This document shows positions 7,900 through 16,901 of a stretch of DNA of 64,000 nucleotides, piece by piece. The notes below the pieces were generated by a model. That model was not told the DNA's origin and searched no databases. It saw nothing but the letters and a program-made list of their open reading frames with translations. This DNA comes from an uncultured Clostridia bacterium. GTDB lineage: Bacteria > Bacillota > Clostridia > Christensenellales > UBA1242. Position 1 is the first letter of the stretch. Each line of letters opens with the position of its first letter. Where the stretch lies: positions 218,192 to 282,191 of the forward strand of contig CALWKD010000004.1 of the NCBI GenBank assembly GCA_944381175.1, read 5' to 3'. A program made the position numbers and the translations under genes.

Positions 7900-9393
7900 T
7901 TAATCTGCTTTTGTTTCTTTGTTAGTTCCGTCTTGTTTGCCTTTTTCTGCTTGCCTTATTCTTTTTGCTTCAGTGCTTTTTGGATATCTTCTTTGAATTT
8001 CAGAATATATCTTTTGGCAGTTGCAAGAGTTTATTTTGTTTGCAAAATTAAACCATATGGTTGGAGTGATTTCAGAAACATTTTTGAGGTCATTTCTGTC
8101 AATTGCAAACCACTTGTGGTTCAACAAATGTTTTTCAAGTTCTGGCACGCTTTCTGGATATAGTTGTCCGACTTTGACCAAGTATTTGCCTTGGGTGCTT
8201 CCAACCGATCTCAAAAATTGTCCTAAGAGTGCGTTTTTGTCGGACCTTTTGTGTTTCATCATATCGACAATATATTGCGTTTTGCTTTCGTCTGCGAAAC
8301 CTTTTGTGCTTTCGAGAAACGCCTTTTGCAACTTCTGAAAGTTTGCTCGCTCAACATCCTTGAGATATCGTGCAATCAAATCAAAATATCCCGAGTTTGC
8401 AATCACATCGTCCAAGGTCTCCAAATCTATGTATTTTGCCAAATTGGTGAGGATTTTGTTTTTGTCACGTTCTTGATTTTTCACATTTTTGAGCATTGCA
8501 AGACTTTTTATTGCCTCAAAGCCTGCGTCAATCGCATTGTCGTGCTTATATTCGCCAGTGCCAAGTGAGGCGATTGCAAGCCTTTTCTGTAGTTCGTGAT
8601 AATTTTTGCCAAAATACTTCAAAAAGTAAACAATATCACTTGCACATCCGCCGTTTGTGAAGAGAATTATTGTTTCAAATTTTTGAAGCGTTTTTGTGCC
8701 TGTGTAAAGTTCTGAAAATTTGCACAACTGCCCAATGCTTGCATTTTTAAGCAGAACTTTTTCTGTCATATTTGAATTTTCTTTCTGATATTCGTAAACA
8801 AAATCATCCGCTCTTTTCGATTGAACCAAATATGTCAAAATCCTTTCTTTGTCAGAATCGCTTATGTTTCTTGACATCATATTCTTCAAGGTTTCAATCA
8901 CAATCGGGCTTTCGTCCATTGAACATAATGATTTCAAAATGGTTTTGAAATTTGCATTTTTGCAGTCTGCGAGCCTAGCAAGAGTGCGGACTTTGTTGTT
9001 GTGTTTATCATAAAAAATTGGGATTTCGGTGTTTACAAGCAGTGATTGGATAATGCTGAAATTATGAGCGTCAAGATTTTCTGCAAAACTCAAGATGTTG
9101 TTGCAGAAGTAAGCAGTCATATAGACATTTTTCTCTTTTGATTCAACATTGGAAAAAGACAAATCTTTAAAAAAATCCAAAAATTTCTCACAGATCGCTT
9201 GTGCCAACTTTGTCTTGTTGCAAAATTGGACTTTTTTGCCATATGAACACAAGTCACAAAGGTCAAAATTTTCAATCACATAGTCGTCAATTTTGCTTAA
9301 GTCACTTGATGATGCTCCGTTTTGCAAATAAATTTCATTTGCTTTTTTGATTATGCTTTCGAGTTCATTCCTTTGCTTAACTTCTTCTGCCAT
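7900..9393 (-). CDS. Uncharacterised 497-residue helical protein
   Basis: I do not recognise a family. The protein has no signal peptide or membrane span. It appears to be almost wholly alpha-helical, with irregular repeated helix pairs (for example near residues 150-200 and 290-400) reminiscent of HEAT or TPR-like solenoids. A cysteine cluster lies near residues 44-61, and the C-terminal 25 residues form a charged Lys/Gln/Glu tail. A GGAGG ribosome site precedes the ATG, and a near-consensus promoter lies at 9431-9459, so it is probably expressed on its own. It converges with the rplT-linked methyltransferase gene. Confidence 0.75.
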   Translation of the reverse strand: MAEEVKQRNELESIIKKANEIYLQNGASSSDLSKIDDYVIENFDLCDLCSYGKKVQFCNKTKLAQAICEKFLDFFKDLSFSNVESKEKNVYMTAYFCNNILSFAENLDAHNFSIIQSLLVNTEIPIFYDKHNNKVRTLARLADCKNANFKTILKSLCSMDESPIVIETLKNMMSRNISDSDKERILTYLVQSKRADDFVYEYQKENSNMTEKVLLKNASIGQLCKFSELYTGTKTLQKFETIILFTNGGCASDIVYFLKYFGKNYHELQKRLAIASLGTGEYKHDNAIDAGFEAIKSLAMLKNVKNQERDKNKILTNLAKYIDLETLDDVIANSGYFDLIARYLKDVERANFQKLQKAFLESTKGFADESKTQYIVDMMKHKRSDKNALLGQFLRSVGSTQGKYLVKVGQLYPESVPELEKHLLNHKWFAIDRNDLKNVSEITPTIWFNFANKINSCNCQKIYSEIQRRYPKSTEAKRIRQAEKGKQDGTNKETKAD

Positions 9394-9430
9394 AATTTCC
9401 TCCGATTCCTCATTTTCAATCTTCTATAGA

Positions 9431-9459
9431 ATTTTATCACAGAAATTATGGACTGTCAA
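9431..9459 (-). promoter_or_regulatory. Promoter for the 497-residue gene
   Basis: Read leftward, TTGACA (9454-9459) and TAAAAT (9431-9436) are 17 bases apart, 38 bases before the start codon. Confidence 0.85.
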
Positions 9460-9490
9460 GATGCAATTTTTCATTTGTTCTCTCATTCAA

Positions 9491-9520
9491 TTGACAAAAG
9501 GGTGGAGATTGTTGTATCAT
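9491..9520 (+). promoter_or_regulatory. Promoter for yebC
   Basis: TTGACA at 9491-9496 and TATCAT at 9515-9520 are 18 bases apart. The yebC ribosome site AAGGAG follows at 9540-9545. Confidence 0.85.
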
Positions 9521-9553
9521 TTACTGAATAGAATTTTATAAGGAGAAATCAAG

Positions 9554-10282
9554 ATGTCAGGACACTCAAAATGGCACAACATTCAGGCAAAAAAAGGCAA
9601 AACTGATGCCGCAAGAGGAAAAATTTTCACAAAAATTGGAAGGGAAATTGCAGTCTGCGTGAAGGCTGGCGGAGCAGACCCAAACACAAACAGCAAACTT
9701 AGAGATATTATCCAAAAAGCAAAAGACAACAATATGCCAAACGACAACATTGAAAGGTCAATCAAAAAGGCATCTGGGGAACTTGGCGGAGTAAACTATG
9801 AGGCTCAAACTTATGAAGGATATGGCGTTGGTGGTTCGGCGGTGATTGTTGAATGTTTGACAGACAACAAAAACAGAACCGCTGGAGATGTTCGCCACGC
9901 CTTCGACAAGCACGGCGGAGCGTTGGGTTCACTCGGTTGCGTTTCTTATCTTTTCAAACGCAAGGGAGTTGTTGTGGTGGTTGACGCAAGCGATGTTGAG
10001 ACGCTTATGCTTGACGCGATTGAGGCTGGAGCAGTTGATGTTTCGGAAGATGAGGACAGTGTGGAGATTATCACAGAGCCAAACAAGCACAACGAAATGA
10101 GAGACGCATTGACAGCAAAAGGATACAATGTTGTCTCTGCGGACACGGAACTTGTGCCAGATTTGTATGTTGATTTGAACGAGGAGCAACTTCCAAAATT
10201 CCAAAGAATGATTGACGCACTTGAAGACCTTGACGATGTCCAAGAAGTTTATCACAATGTAAACTTGCCTGAGGAAGAGTAA
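9554..10282 (+). CDS. yebC: YebC/TACO1-family protein
   Basis: The 242-residue protein begins SGHSKWHNIQAKKGKTDAARG, the hallmark of the family. It also carries KDNNMPNDNIERSIKKASG near residue 57 and TDNKNRTAGDVRHAFDKHGG near residue 102. Older work treats YebC as a transcription regulator, including of ruv genes. More recent work on the family ascribes relief of ribosome stalling at proline-rich stretches. Its position immediately before ruvC-ruvA-ruvB is a common arrangement. It has its own promoter and terminator. Confidence 0.97.
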   Translation: MSGHSKWHNIQAKKGKTDAARGKIFTKIGREIAVCVKAGGADPNTNSKLRDIIQKAKDNNMPNDNIERSIKKASGELGGVNYEAQTYEGYGVGGSAVIVECLTDNKNRTAGDVRHAFDKHGGALGSLGCVSYLFKRKGVVVVVDASDVETLMLDAIEAGAVDVSEDEDSVEIITEPNKHNEMRDALTAKGYNVVSADTELVPDLYVDLNEEQLPKFQRMIDALEDLDDVQEVYHNVNLPEEE

Positions 10283-10326
10283 TATTAAGGTTTGCAAAGA
10301 GAAAAATAAATTTTATAAGAAATAAA

Positions 10327-10357
10327 AACATTCCAAATATATTTTGGAGTGTTTTTT
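10327..10357 (+). terminator. Intrinsic terminator after yebC
   Basis: An 11-bp stem (AACATTCCAAA with TTTGGAGTGTT, one G-U) with a 5-base loop is followed by a T-run. Confidence 0.88.
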
Positions 10358-10386
10358 GTTTTGAAAAGTATTTGTAGGGTTTTTAT

Positions 10387-10415
10387 TTGACAAAATGTGG
10401 CAGTTTTATTACAAT
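10387..10415 (+). promoter_or_regulatory. Promoter of ruvC placed for a leaderless transcript
   Basis: TTGACA at 10387-10392 and TACAAT at 10410-10415 are exactly 17 bases apart. The usual start of transcription, seven bases past the -10 end, falls on the A of the ruvC ATG at 10422. No ribosome site lies between. Confidence 0.8.
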
Positions 10416-10421
10416 TATCGT

Positions 10422-10913
10422 ATGAGAATTTTAGGAATTGACCCAGGGTACGGAATTGTTGGGTTTGGAATAATTGACACTCACAGGGACAATTATGTTG
10501 TCGATTATGGAGTTATTGAAACGCCAAAGGAAGAGACTTTTCCTGTCAGGCTTCAACAGATTGAAGAGTCGCTTAGAGTGCTTTTTGAGACTTGCAAGCC
10601 AGACGAGGTCGCCATTGAGGAACTTTTTTATTTCCACAACCAGACAACTGTCATCCCTGTTGCAGAGGCAAGGGGTGTGATAATTTTGACTGCTCAAAAA
10701 TATTGCGACAGGCTTTTTGAATACACTCCAATGCAAATTAAGCAAGCGTTGACTGGAAATGGTAGAGCAGACAAAAAACAGATGCAATTTATGGTCAAAA
10801 GCGTGCTTGGGCTTGAAAAAGTGCCAAAACCAGACGATGCAGCGGACGCCTTGGCGGTTGCGTTGTGTCACAGTCAGATAAACCCAAATCTGAATGACAA
10901 CCGAATTTTTTGA
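10422..10913 (+). CDS. ruvC: Crossover junction endodeoxyribonuclease RuvC
   Basis: RuvC resolves Holliday junctions together with RuvAB. The 163-residue protein begins MRILGIDPGYGIVGFG, holding the first catalytic Asp (residue 7). The second acidic cluster is AIEELF near residue 68, and the last is KPDDAADALAVALCH near residue 140. I choose the ATG at 10422 rather than 10395 because the longer start adds nine non-conserved residues and lies inside the promoter spacer. The gene lacks a Shine-Dalgarno site and may be read from a leaderless mRNA. ruvA follows after 28 bases. Confidence 0.96.
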   Translation: MRILGIDPGYGIVGFGIIDTHRDNYVVDYGVIETPKEETFPVRLQQIEESLRVLFETCKPDEVAIEELFYFHNQTTVIPVAEARGVIILTAQKYCDRLFEYTPMQIKQALTGNGRADKKQMQFMVKSVLGLEKVPKPDDAADALAVALCHSQINPNLNDNRIF

Positions 10914-10941
10914 TGATATGACATAAGAATAGGAGAAGAAA

Positions 10942-11544
10942 ATGATTGCTTTTTTGGTCGGAATTATTGAACATAAATATGAAAACACACTTATTTTGGA
11001 TGTCAATGGCGTCGGATATGAACTTGCCATCTCAAACAACACCTATATAACTTTGCCTATGGAAGGAGAGACGGTGAAAGTTTTGACATACTTGCAGGTG
11101 AAAGAGGACGGAATTGCCCTTTATGGTTTTGGAACTGAGGAAGAGAAGGCAATGTTTTTAAAACTTATCACTGTCACAGGAATTGGTCCAAAAATGGCAA
11201 TAACAATCCTTTCTGGGATGAAGTTGTCAGATTTGGTGGTGACGATTTTGAATGAGGATGCAAATTCGCTCTCAAAGATAAAGGGGCTTGGCAAAAAGGG
11301 TGCAGAAAGAATTTGTTTGGAACTCAAAGACAAGGTTTCCACCACATCACTCAGTCTTGACGATATGGCATCAGTTATGGCGGGAGAACAATACAACGAG
11401 ACCGCTCTCAATGATGCGGTTGAGACTCTCATAAATCTTGGCGTAAACAAAAATGAAGCATACAGACTTGCAAGAAGCAAGGTAACGCCAGAAATAACAG
11501 CCGAAGAAATCATCTTGAAGGTTTTGAGAGAACTTGGAAGATAA
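10942..11544 (+). CDS. ruvA: Holliday junction branch migration protein RuvA
   Basis: RuvA binds four-way junctions as a tetramer and loads RuvB. The 200-residue protein has the N-terminal OB-fold (starting IAFLVGIIEHKYENTLIL), two helix-hairpin-helix motifs (GIGPKMAITILSG near 77-89, and IKGLGKKGAERICLELKDK near 112-130), and the small C-terminal RuvB-binding domain after about residue 150. AGGAG precedes the ATG. A palindromic repeat fills the gap to ruvB. Confidence 0.97.
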   Translation: MIAFLVGIIEHKYENTLILDVNGVGYELAISNNTYITLPMEGETVKVLTYLQVKEDGIALYGFGTEEEKAMFLKLITVTGIGPKMAITILSGMKLSDLVVTILNEDANSLSKIKGLGKKGAERICLELKDKVSTTSLSLDDMASVMAGEQYNETALNDAVETLINLGVNKNEAYRLARSKVTPEITAEEIILKVLRELGR

Positions 11545-11599
11545 CACAATATCTTGTGTGGTATGTTTGCATAATACATTGCATAACACACAAAATGTA
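11545..11599. repeat. GTATTATGCAA palindromic element, copy A (ruvA-ruvB gap)
   Basis: TTGTGTGGTATG and, after a 16-base interior containing GCATAATAC, CATAACACACAA form an inverted repeat with one mismatch. It fills the gap between ruvA and ruvB and shares its core with six other intergenic elements in the window. Confidence 0.8.
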
Positions 11600-11610
11600 G
11601 GGAGATGTTT

Positions 11611-12615
11611 ATGGAAGATAGATTTATAACAAGCACGAAGAACTGGACTGACGCAGAGATTGAAAACTCTCTCAGACCTATGAGCCTAAATGAGTATGTC
11701 GGACAAACCAAAGTTAAGGAGAGTTTGGAAGTCTATATCAAAGCGGCAAAGACAAGAAAGGATTCTTTGGACCACGTTTTGCTTTATGGACCTCCAGGAC
11801 TTGGAAAAACGACCCTTGCACACATCATTGCAAACGAATTGGGCTCGCAGTTTAAGGTCACATCTGGACCAGCGATTGAGCACGCAGCAGATTTGGCAGC
11901 AATCTTGACAAATTTGGGAAAAAATGATGTCCTTTTTATCGATGAAATTCACAGACTGAACAAGAGTGTCGAGGAAATTTTGTATCCAGCAATGGAAGAT
12001 TTTGCACTTGATTTTATTGTCGGAAAAGGTCCATCAGCAAAAAATATGAGGTTGAAAATCCAACCTTTCACTCTTATTGGTGCGACCACTAGGGCTGGTA
12101 TGCTTACAAGTCCTCTTCGCGACAGATTTGGAGTTATTTGCAGACTTGAACTTTACAATGATTTTGAACTTCAAGAGATTATCAAGCGCTCTGCAAAAAT
12201 TCTTAAGATTGAGATTGAGGAGCAAGCAAGTTTGGACATTGCCAAACGCTCTAGAGGAACTCCTCGTATTGCAAACAGACTCCTCAAGAGAGTGAGAGAT
12301 TATGCGGATGTTTTGGGAACGGGCAAGATAACGAAAGAAATCGCGGACCAAGCACTCGCAAAAATGGAAATTGATGATTTGGGGCTTGATTTTATCGATA
12401 GAAAGATTTTGGAAAGCATAATCTACAAATTTGGCGGTGGGCCTGTCGGACTTGACACCTTGTCCGCAACGATTTCAGAGGACGCAAGCACGATTGAAGA
12501 TGTTTACGAGCCATATCTTCTCCAGTTGGGTTTCATTGCAAGGACTCCAAGAGGAAGGGTTGCACTTGAAAATGCTTACAATCACTTGGGCATCTCTTAT
12601 CCAGAACATTCGTAA
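11611..12615 (+). CDS. ruvB: Holliday junction ATP-dependent helicase RuvB
   Basis: RuvB is the hexameric AAA+ motor that drives branch migration. Walker A (GPPGLGKTT) lies near residue 54, Walker B ([10 protein letters not shown]) near 105, sensor I ([11 protein letters not shown]) near 150, and the arginine finger (SPLRDRFG) near 164. The C-terminal winged helix ends in TPRGRVAL near 310. I prefer the ATG at 11611, which is spaced about seven bases after GGGAG, over the one at 11605. The 334-residue size is normal. Confidence 0.97.
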   Translation: MEDRFITSTKNWTDAEIENSLRPMSLNEYVGQTKVKESLEVYIKAAKTRKDSLDHVLLYGPPGLGKTTLAHIIANELGSQFKVTSGPAIEHAADLAAILTNLGKNDVLFIDEIHRLNKSVEEILYPAMEDFALDFIVGKGPSAKNMRLKIQPFTLIGATTRAGMLTSPLRDRFGVICRLELYNDFELQEIIKRSAKILKIEIEEQASLDIAKRSRGTPRIANRLLKRVRDYADVLGTGKITKEIADQALAKMEIDDLGLDFIDRKILESIIYKFGGGPVGLDTLSATISEDASTIEDVYEPYLLQLGFIARTPRGRVALENAYNHLGISYPEHS

Positions 12616-12694
12616 TTTGTGGACAGCAAAACGCACCAAATTTTAAGCGGTCTTGCAAATATTTTTTGAAAATTCGTTAAGAAAGAAGGAAAAA

Positions 12695-13738
12695 ATGCAG
12701 AGAGAATTATTGAGAAAAACATATTACTATGATTTGCCAGAGGAACTCATTGCTCAGACACCAATCGAGCCTAGAGACCATTCAAGGCTTTTGTGTTACA
12801 ATCGAAAAAACGGCGAAATCTCACACAAACATTTCTATGATATTGTTGATTTTTTGAAGAGCGGAGATGTTTTGGTGATAAACAACACCAAAGTTTTGCC
12901 AGCAAGACTCTATGGATACAAGAGCGAGACTGGGGCGAAAATAGAGATTTTGCTTCAAAAAAGAATTGATTTGAAAAATTGGGAAGTGATAACCAAGCCT
13001 GCTAAAAGACTTTCGGTCGGCACGGAGATTGTTTTCAATGAAAACATCAAGTGTGTGGTCACAGAAAAAGGCGACTATGGTGCGTGCAAGGTTAGATTTG
13101 ATTACAAGGATAGCAAGAGTTTTGAGGAGCATCTTTTGGAAATTGGCACAATGCCACTTCCGCCTTATATCAAGCAAAAACTCAAGGACCAATCAAGATA
13201 CCAAACCGTGTATGCCAAGGTCGATGGCTCGAGTGCTGCACCAACCGCTGGGCTTCATTTCACGCCAGATTTGATGCAAAAACTCAAAGACAAGGGAGTT
13301 GAGGTTTTGGAAGTTCTGCTTCACGTTGGACTTGGAACTTTCCGACCTGTCAAAGAGGACAACATTTTAAATCACGAAATGCACTCAGAATACTTTGAAA
13401 TCACGAAAGAGGTTGCGGACAAAATCAACAAGGCAAAGTCTGAGGGTAGGCGTGTGGTCGCTGTCGGCACAACCTCAGTGCGTGTCTTGGAGAGCGGAGT
13501 TGATGAAAATGGGAAACTTGTGCCTCAAAAAAGAGAAACGCAGATTTTCATTTATCCGCCATACAAATTTAAAATGGTTGACGCACTCATAACAAACTTT
13601 CATTTGCCAGAAAGCACATTGATTATGCTTGTCTCGGCGTTTATTGGTGACATTGACAAGACTCTTGATCTCTATAAAACCGCCGTCGAAGAAAAGTATC
13701 GCTTCTTCAGTTTCGGCGACGCGATGTTTATTGAGTGA
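12695..13738 (+). CDS. queA: S-adenosylmethionine:tRNA ribosyltransferase-isomerase QueA
   Basis: QueA builds epoxyqueuosine from preQ1-modified tRNA and AdoMet. The 347-residue protein begins with the family pattern YYYDLPEELIAQTPIEPRDHSRL. It contains GDVLVINNTKVLPARLYG near residue 55, AAPTAGLHFT near 175, and the C-terminal NFHLPESTLIMLVSAF. The ATG at 12695 follows AAGAAGG at the right distance; an upstream TTG would add residues without family support. It sits between ruvB and the queuosine enzyme tgt, a common clostridial arrangement. Confidence 0.97.
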   Translation: MQRELLRKTYYYDLPEELIAQTPIEPRDHSRLLCYNRKNGEISHKHFYDIVDFLKSGDVLVINNTKVLPARLYGYKSETGAKIEILLQKRIDLKNWEVITKPAKRLSVGTEIVFNENIKCVVTEKGDYGACKVRFDYKDSKSFEEHLLEIGTMPLPPYIKQKLKDQSRYQTVYAKVDGSSAAPTAGLHFTPDLMQKLKDKGVEVLEVLLHVGLGTFRPVKEDNILNHEMHSEYFEITKEVADKINKAKSEGRRVVAVGTTSVRVLESGVDENGKLVPQKRETQIFIYPPYKFKMVDALITNFHLPESTLIMLVSAFIGDIDKTLDLYKTAVEEKYRFFSFGDAMFIE

Positions 13739-13808
13739 TTTCATCTTTTATGATTTTTGTTAATTTTCAGTCTTGGAAATAATTTTTCTGAGTGGTTGTG
13801 GAGGTAAT

Positions 13809-14510
13809 GTGAGCACGAAAAATGAATATGAAAAGAAGAATGTTGATGTTCGAGTTTATATTGACAAACTGAGAGACAAAATCGACAACTATTTCAAGAA
13901 AGATGCGAGTGGTCACAGCATTGACCACCTTGAACGGACTCTAAATTATGCCCTATATCTTCAATCGAAAGAGGGCGGAGATGTTGTCGTTGTTGGAATT
14001 TCCGCTTTTATTCACGACATACACAGAATTATGGGCGCCGAACAAAATAGGTATGTCTCGCCAAAGGAGAGTTTGCCAGTAGTTGAACAATTTTTGGTCG
14101 AACTCGACATCACTTTAGAGCAAAAACAACACATTTTGTATGCAATTGAACATCACGAGGAATATTCATTTGGTGGCGGAGTGAAAGTCACCGATATTGA
14201 AAGTAAGATTCTTCAAGACGCGGACAATCTTGATGCCATTGGAGCAATGGGGATTATAAGATGTTTTAAGTATGGTTTTGCTCACAATGTTATAGATTAC
14301 GAGCCAAGTGTTCCACTTTATCAGAACCAATTTGAAGAATGGAAAGAAGATGAGTCATCAATTCACCATATAAACAACAAACTTTTGCGATTGGGAGAAT
14401 CTATGAATACAAAAACCGCAAGAAAAATCGCGAAAAAGAAAACAAAATTGATGAAAGATTTTATTGATATGTATATTGAAGAGTTTACAGGAAAAATTTC
14501 AGAGGATTAA
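13809..14510 (+). CDS. HD-domain phosphohydrolase-like protein
   Basis: The 233-residue protein has the HD-superfamily metal-binding pattern. His lies in SGHSIDHLERTL near residue 38, His-Asp in SAFIHDIHR near 73, two His in IEHHEEYSF near 115, and Asp in LQDADNLDAIG near 138. Members hydrolyse phosphate or nucleotide substrates; the substrate here is unknown. I choose GTG at 13809 because GGAGG lies immediately upstream (spacing four). A longer TTG start would create a spurious lipobox-like LSGC without a signal peptide. It is inserted between queA and tgt. Confidence 0.88.
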   Translation: MSTKNEYEKKNVDVRVYIDKLRDKIDNYFKKDASGHSIDHLERTLNYALYLQSKEGGDVVVVGISAFIHDIHRIMGAEQNRYVSPKESLPVVEQFLVELDITLEQKQHILYAIEHHEEYSFGGGVKVTDIESKILQDADNLDAIGAMGIIRCFKYGFAHNVIDYEPSVPLYQNQFEEWKEDESSIHHINNKLLRLGESMNTKTARKIAKKKTKLMKDFIDMYIEEFTGKISED

Positions 14511-14553
14511 AAAATATATTTACATAAAATTTATCGCAATGGAGAATAAACAT

Positions 14554-14784
14554 ATGAAAAAGAATGATGTTGTTGAAATTGGGGCGAAATATAAGCATTT
14601 CAAAGGGAATTTATATGAGGTTCTGACTCTCGCAAGGAACAGTGAAACACTGGAAGAAATGGTGGTCTATAAGGCACTATATGGAGACGGTCAAGTTTGG
14701 TGTAGACCGCTTTCAATGTGGAACGATGTTGTTGAAAGAGACGGAAAGTCATACACAAGATTCACAAAAATTTGTGATGAGTAA
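14554..14784 (+). CDS. DUF1653 small protein
   Basis: The 76-residue protein matches the DUF1653 pattern: YKHFKGNLYEVLTLARNSET, then VVYKALYGDGQVWCRPLSMW, ending in RFTKI. The family is small, soluble and of unknown role. The ATG at 14554 lies nine bases after GGAG; the upstream reading frame has no supporting site. It lies between the HD protein and tgt and may be co-transcribed with both. Confidence 0.88.
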   Translation: MKKNDVVEIGAKYKHFKGNLYEVLTLARNSETLEEMVVYKALYGDGQVWCRPLSMWNDVVERDGKSYTRFTKICDE

Positions 14785-14811
14785 AAACTCACTGATTAAA
14801 TTAAAAGGTGA

Positions 14812-15939
<1,128 letters not shown>

Positions 15940-15953
15940 TAAAGGGGATCACA

Positions 15954-16019
15954 ATGAACGAAAGAATGCAAACTCTTCAAAAAAAAGCAAAAGCAAAAGT
16001 CAAACCAATAAAATTATAA
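15954..16019 (+). CDS. Possible 21-residue basic peptide after tgt
   Basis: An ATG at 15954 lies six bases after AAAGGGG, a good ribosome site, and opens a 21-codon frame rich in Lys and Gln. yajC is the gene usually found after tgt, but this peptide has no membrane segment and is not YajC. It may be a true small ORF, a degenerate gene start, or chance. Confidence 0.3.
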   Translation: MNERMQTLQKKAKAKVKPIKL

Positions 16020-16304
16020 AATTTAAGGACCGTAACAAGAGTTGCGATGACATTAAAACCGCAAAAATTTGTTGGGAGAGCACGAAATTTTTGTTTTGGA
16101 GAACATCGATATCTATTCGCAAAAGACAGGTTTTGCGAATAAATGGTCTATATTTTGTATTATGCATTGAATAACACTCACAAAATATGGTATTATGCAA
16201 TAAAATATCAAAAATTGAGAATTTCGCCAAACTTTACATTTGTTTTTTTATTATTTTTAATAAAAACCTCTTTTTAATTTTTTCTATGATATACTCACTT
16301 TTAT
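16020..16304. other. Intergenic region with structured DNA, no clear gene
   Basis: The gap after tgt holds a perfect 10-bp inverted repeat (ATTCGCAAAA, loop GACAGG, TTTTGCGAAT; 16115-16140) without a T-run on either side. It also holds copy B of the palindromic element. I see no tRNA or known RNA. A leftward frame across 16000-16230 has no ribosome site and covers the repeat, so I do not call it. Confidence 0.5.
16150..16201. repeat. GTATTATGCAA palindromic element, copy B
   Basis: ATATTTTGT (16150-16158) and ACAAAATAT (16180-16188) are inverted arms around TATTATGCATTG. A second GGTATTATGCAA follows. It shares the core of the dispersed family. Confidence 0.7.
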
Positions 16305-16367
16305 ATGTTTAAATCTCAGATTTGCCTTCTTGTGTTTTCTTACTTGTTGATTTTATACTGGTCATAA
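16305..16367 (+). CDS. Possible 20-residue hydrophobic peptide
   Basis: An ATG at 16305 opens a 20-residue frame (MFKSQICLLVFSYLLILYWS), essentially one membrane segment after a Lys. An extended -10 (TGATATACT, 16287-16295) lies nine bases before the ATG, with no ribosome site. Small single-span peptides of this kind include type I toxins, but no antisense RNA is evident, so this stays a candidate. Confidence 0.25.
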   Translation: MFKSQICLLVFSYLLILYWS

Positions 16368-16444
16368 GGGTCGTTTTTAATATTTTATAGTGTTGCACAA
16401 TAAAATCAAATTTTTCGACGATGTCTCGTTTAACATATTTTAAC

Positions 16445-16477
16445 AATAAAAAAACACCTCATTAGACTGAAGTGTTT
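16445..16477 (-). terminator. Terminator after iscU
   Basis: Read leftward, AAACACTTCA pairs with TGAGGTGTTT (one G-U) around GTCTAA, followed by seven T. Confidence 0.9.
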
Positions 16478-16481
16478 ATTT

Positions 16482-16898
16482 TTATATTGATGCGTTGTTT
16501 TTTCTCATTTGCGCTCTTGTTTCTCTTTCTTTTCTCTTATAGTAATCTTCAATCGAAACGCGAATCACTTCTTCTGCCAAAATTATGCTGTGCATTTTGT
16601 GTGCTGGCAAATCCCCCAAAATCTTCAAAAAATCATAATTGGAAACTTTAAGTGAATCATCAATTGTTTTGCCTTTTATCAAATCGCACAAAATATCCGA
16701 AGCCGCTATTGTTGCTGAGCATCCAAAGGCTTGGAATTTTGCGATTTCAATTATTCCAGTGTCTGAAATTTTGAGAAATAACTTGACTTTATCTCCGCAA
16801 GATGCGTTGTTAGCCTCGCCAACAGCGCTTGCTTTTGGAATTTTTCCTGCATTTCTTGGATTTTGGAATCTATCTAAAATTGTTTTGCTGTAAATCAT
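16482..16898 (-). CDS. iscU: IscU/NifU-type iron-sulfur scaffold with Ser in place of the third cysteine
   Basis: IscU-type proteins assemble Fe-S clusters from sulfur delivered by a cysteine desulfurase. The 138-residue protein has the expected YSKTILDRFQNPRNAG start, Cys34 and Asp36 in SCGDK, and Cys60 in FGCSAT. At the third site, the usual KLHCSILAE reads KMHSIILAE, so His103 is kept but the cysteine is Ser104. A further Cys71 lies elsewhere. The gene follows the desulfurase by three bases, so they form a unit. The missing ligand suggests altered cluster handling. The tail after 115 is basic. Confidence 0.9.
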   Translation of the reverse strand: MIYSKTILDRFQNPRNAGKIPKASAVGEANNASCGDKVKLFLKISDTGIIEIAKFQAFGCSATIAASDILCDLIKGKTIDDSLKVSNYDFLKILGDLPAHKMHSIILAEEVIRVSIEDYYKRKERETRAQMRKNNASI

Positions 16899-16901
16899 TT
16901 T

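Noticed and set aside
10395..10421. Upstream ATG giving a longer RuvC
   Set aside because: It lies inside the promoter spacer and adds nine non-conserved residues; the canonical RuvC start is at 10422.
13773..13808. LSGC lipobox-like start on the HD protein
   Set aside because: The stretch before the Cys is only eight residues with no basic n-region; an in-frame stop lies just upstream, and GGAGG supports the GTG at 13809.
16000..16230. Leftward 76-codon frame in the tgt-iscU gap
   Set aside because: No ribosome site, unusual composition, and it runs across a palindromic repeat copy.
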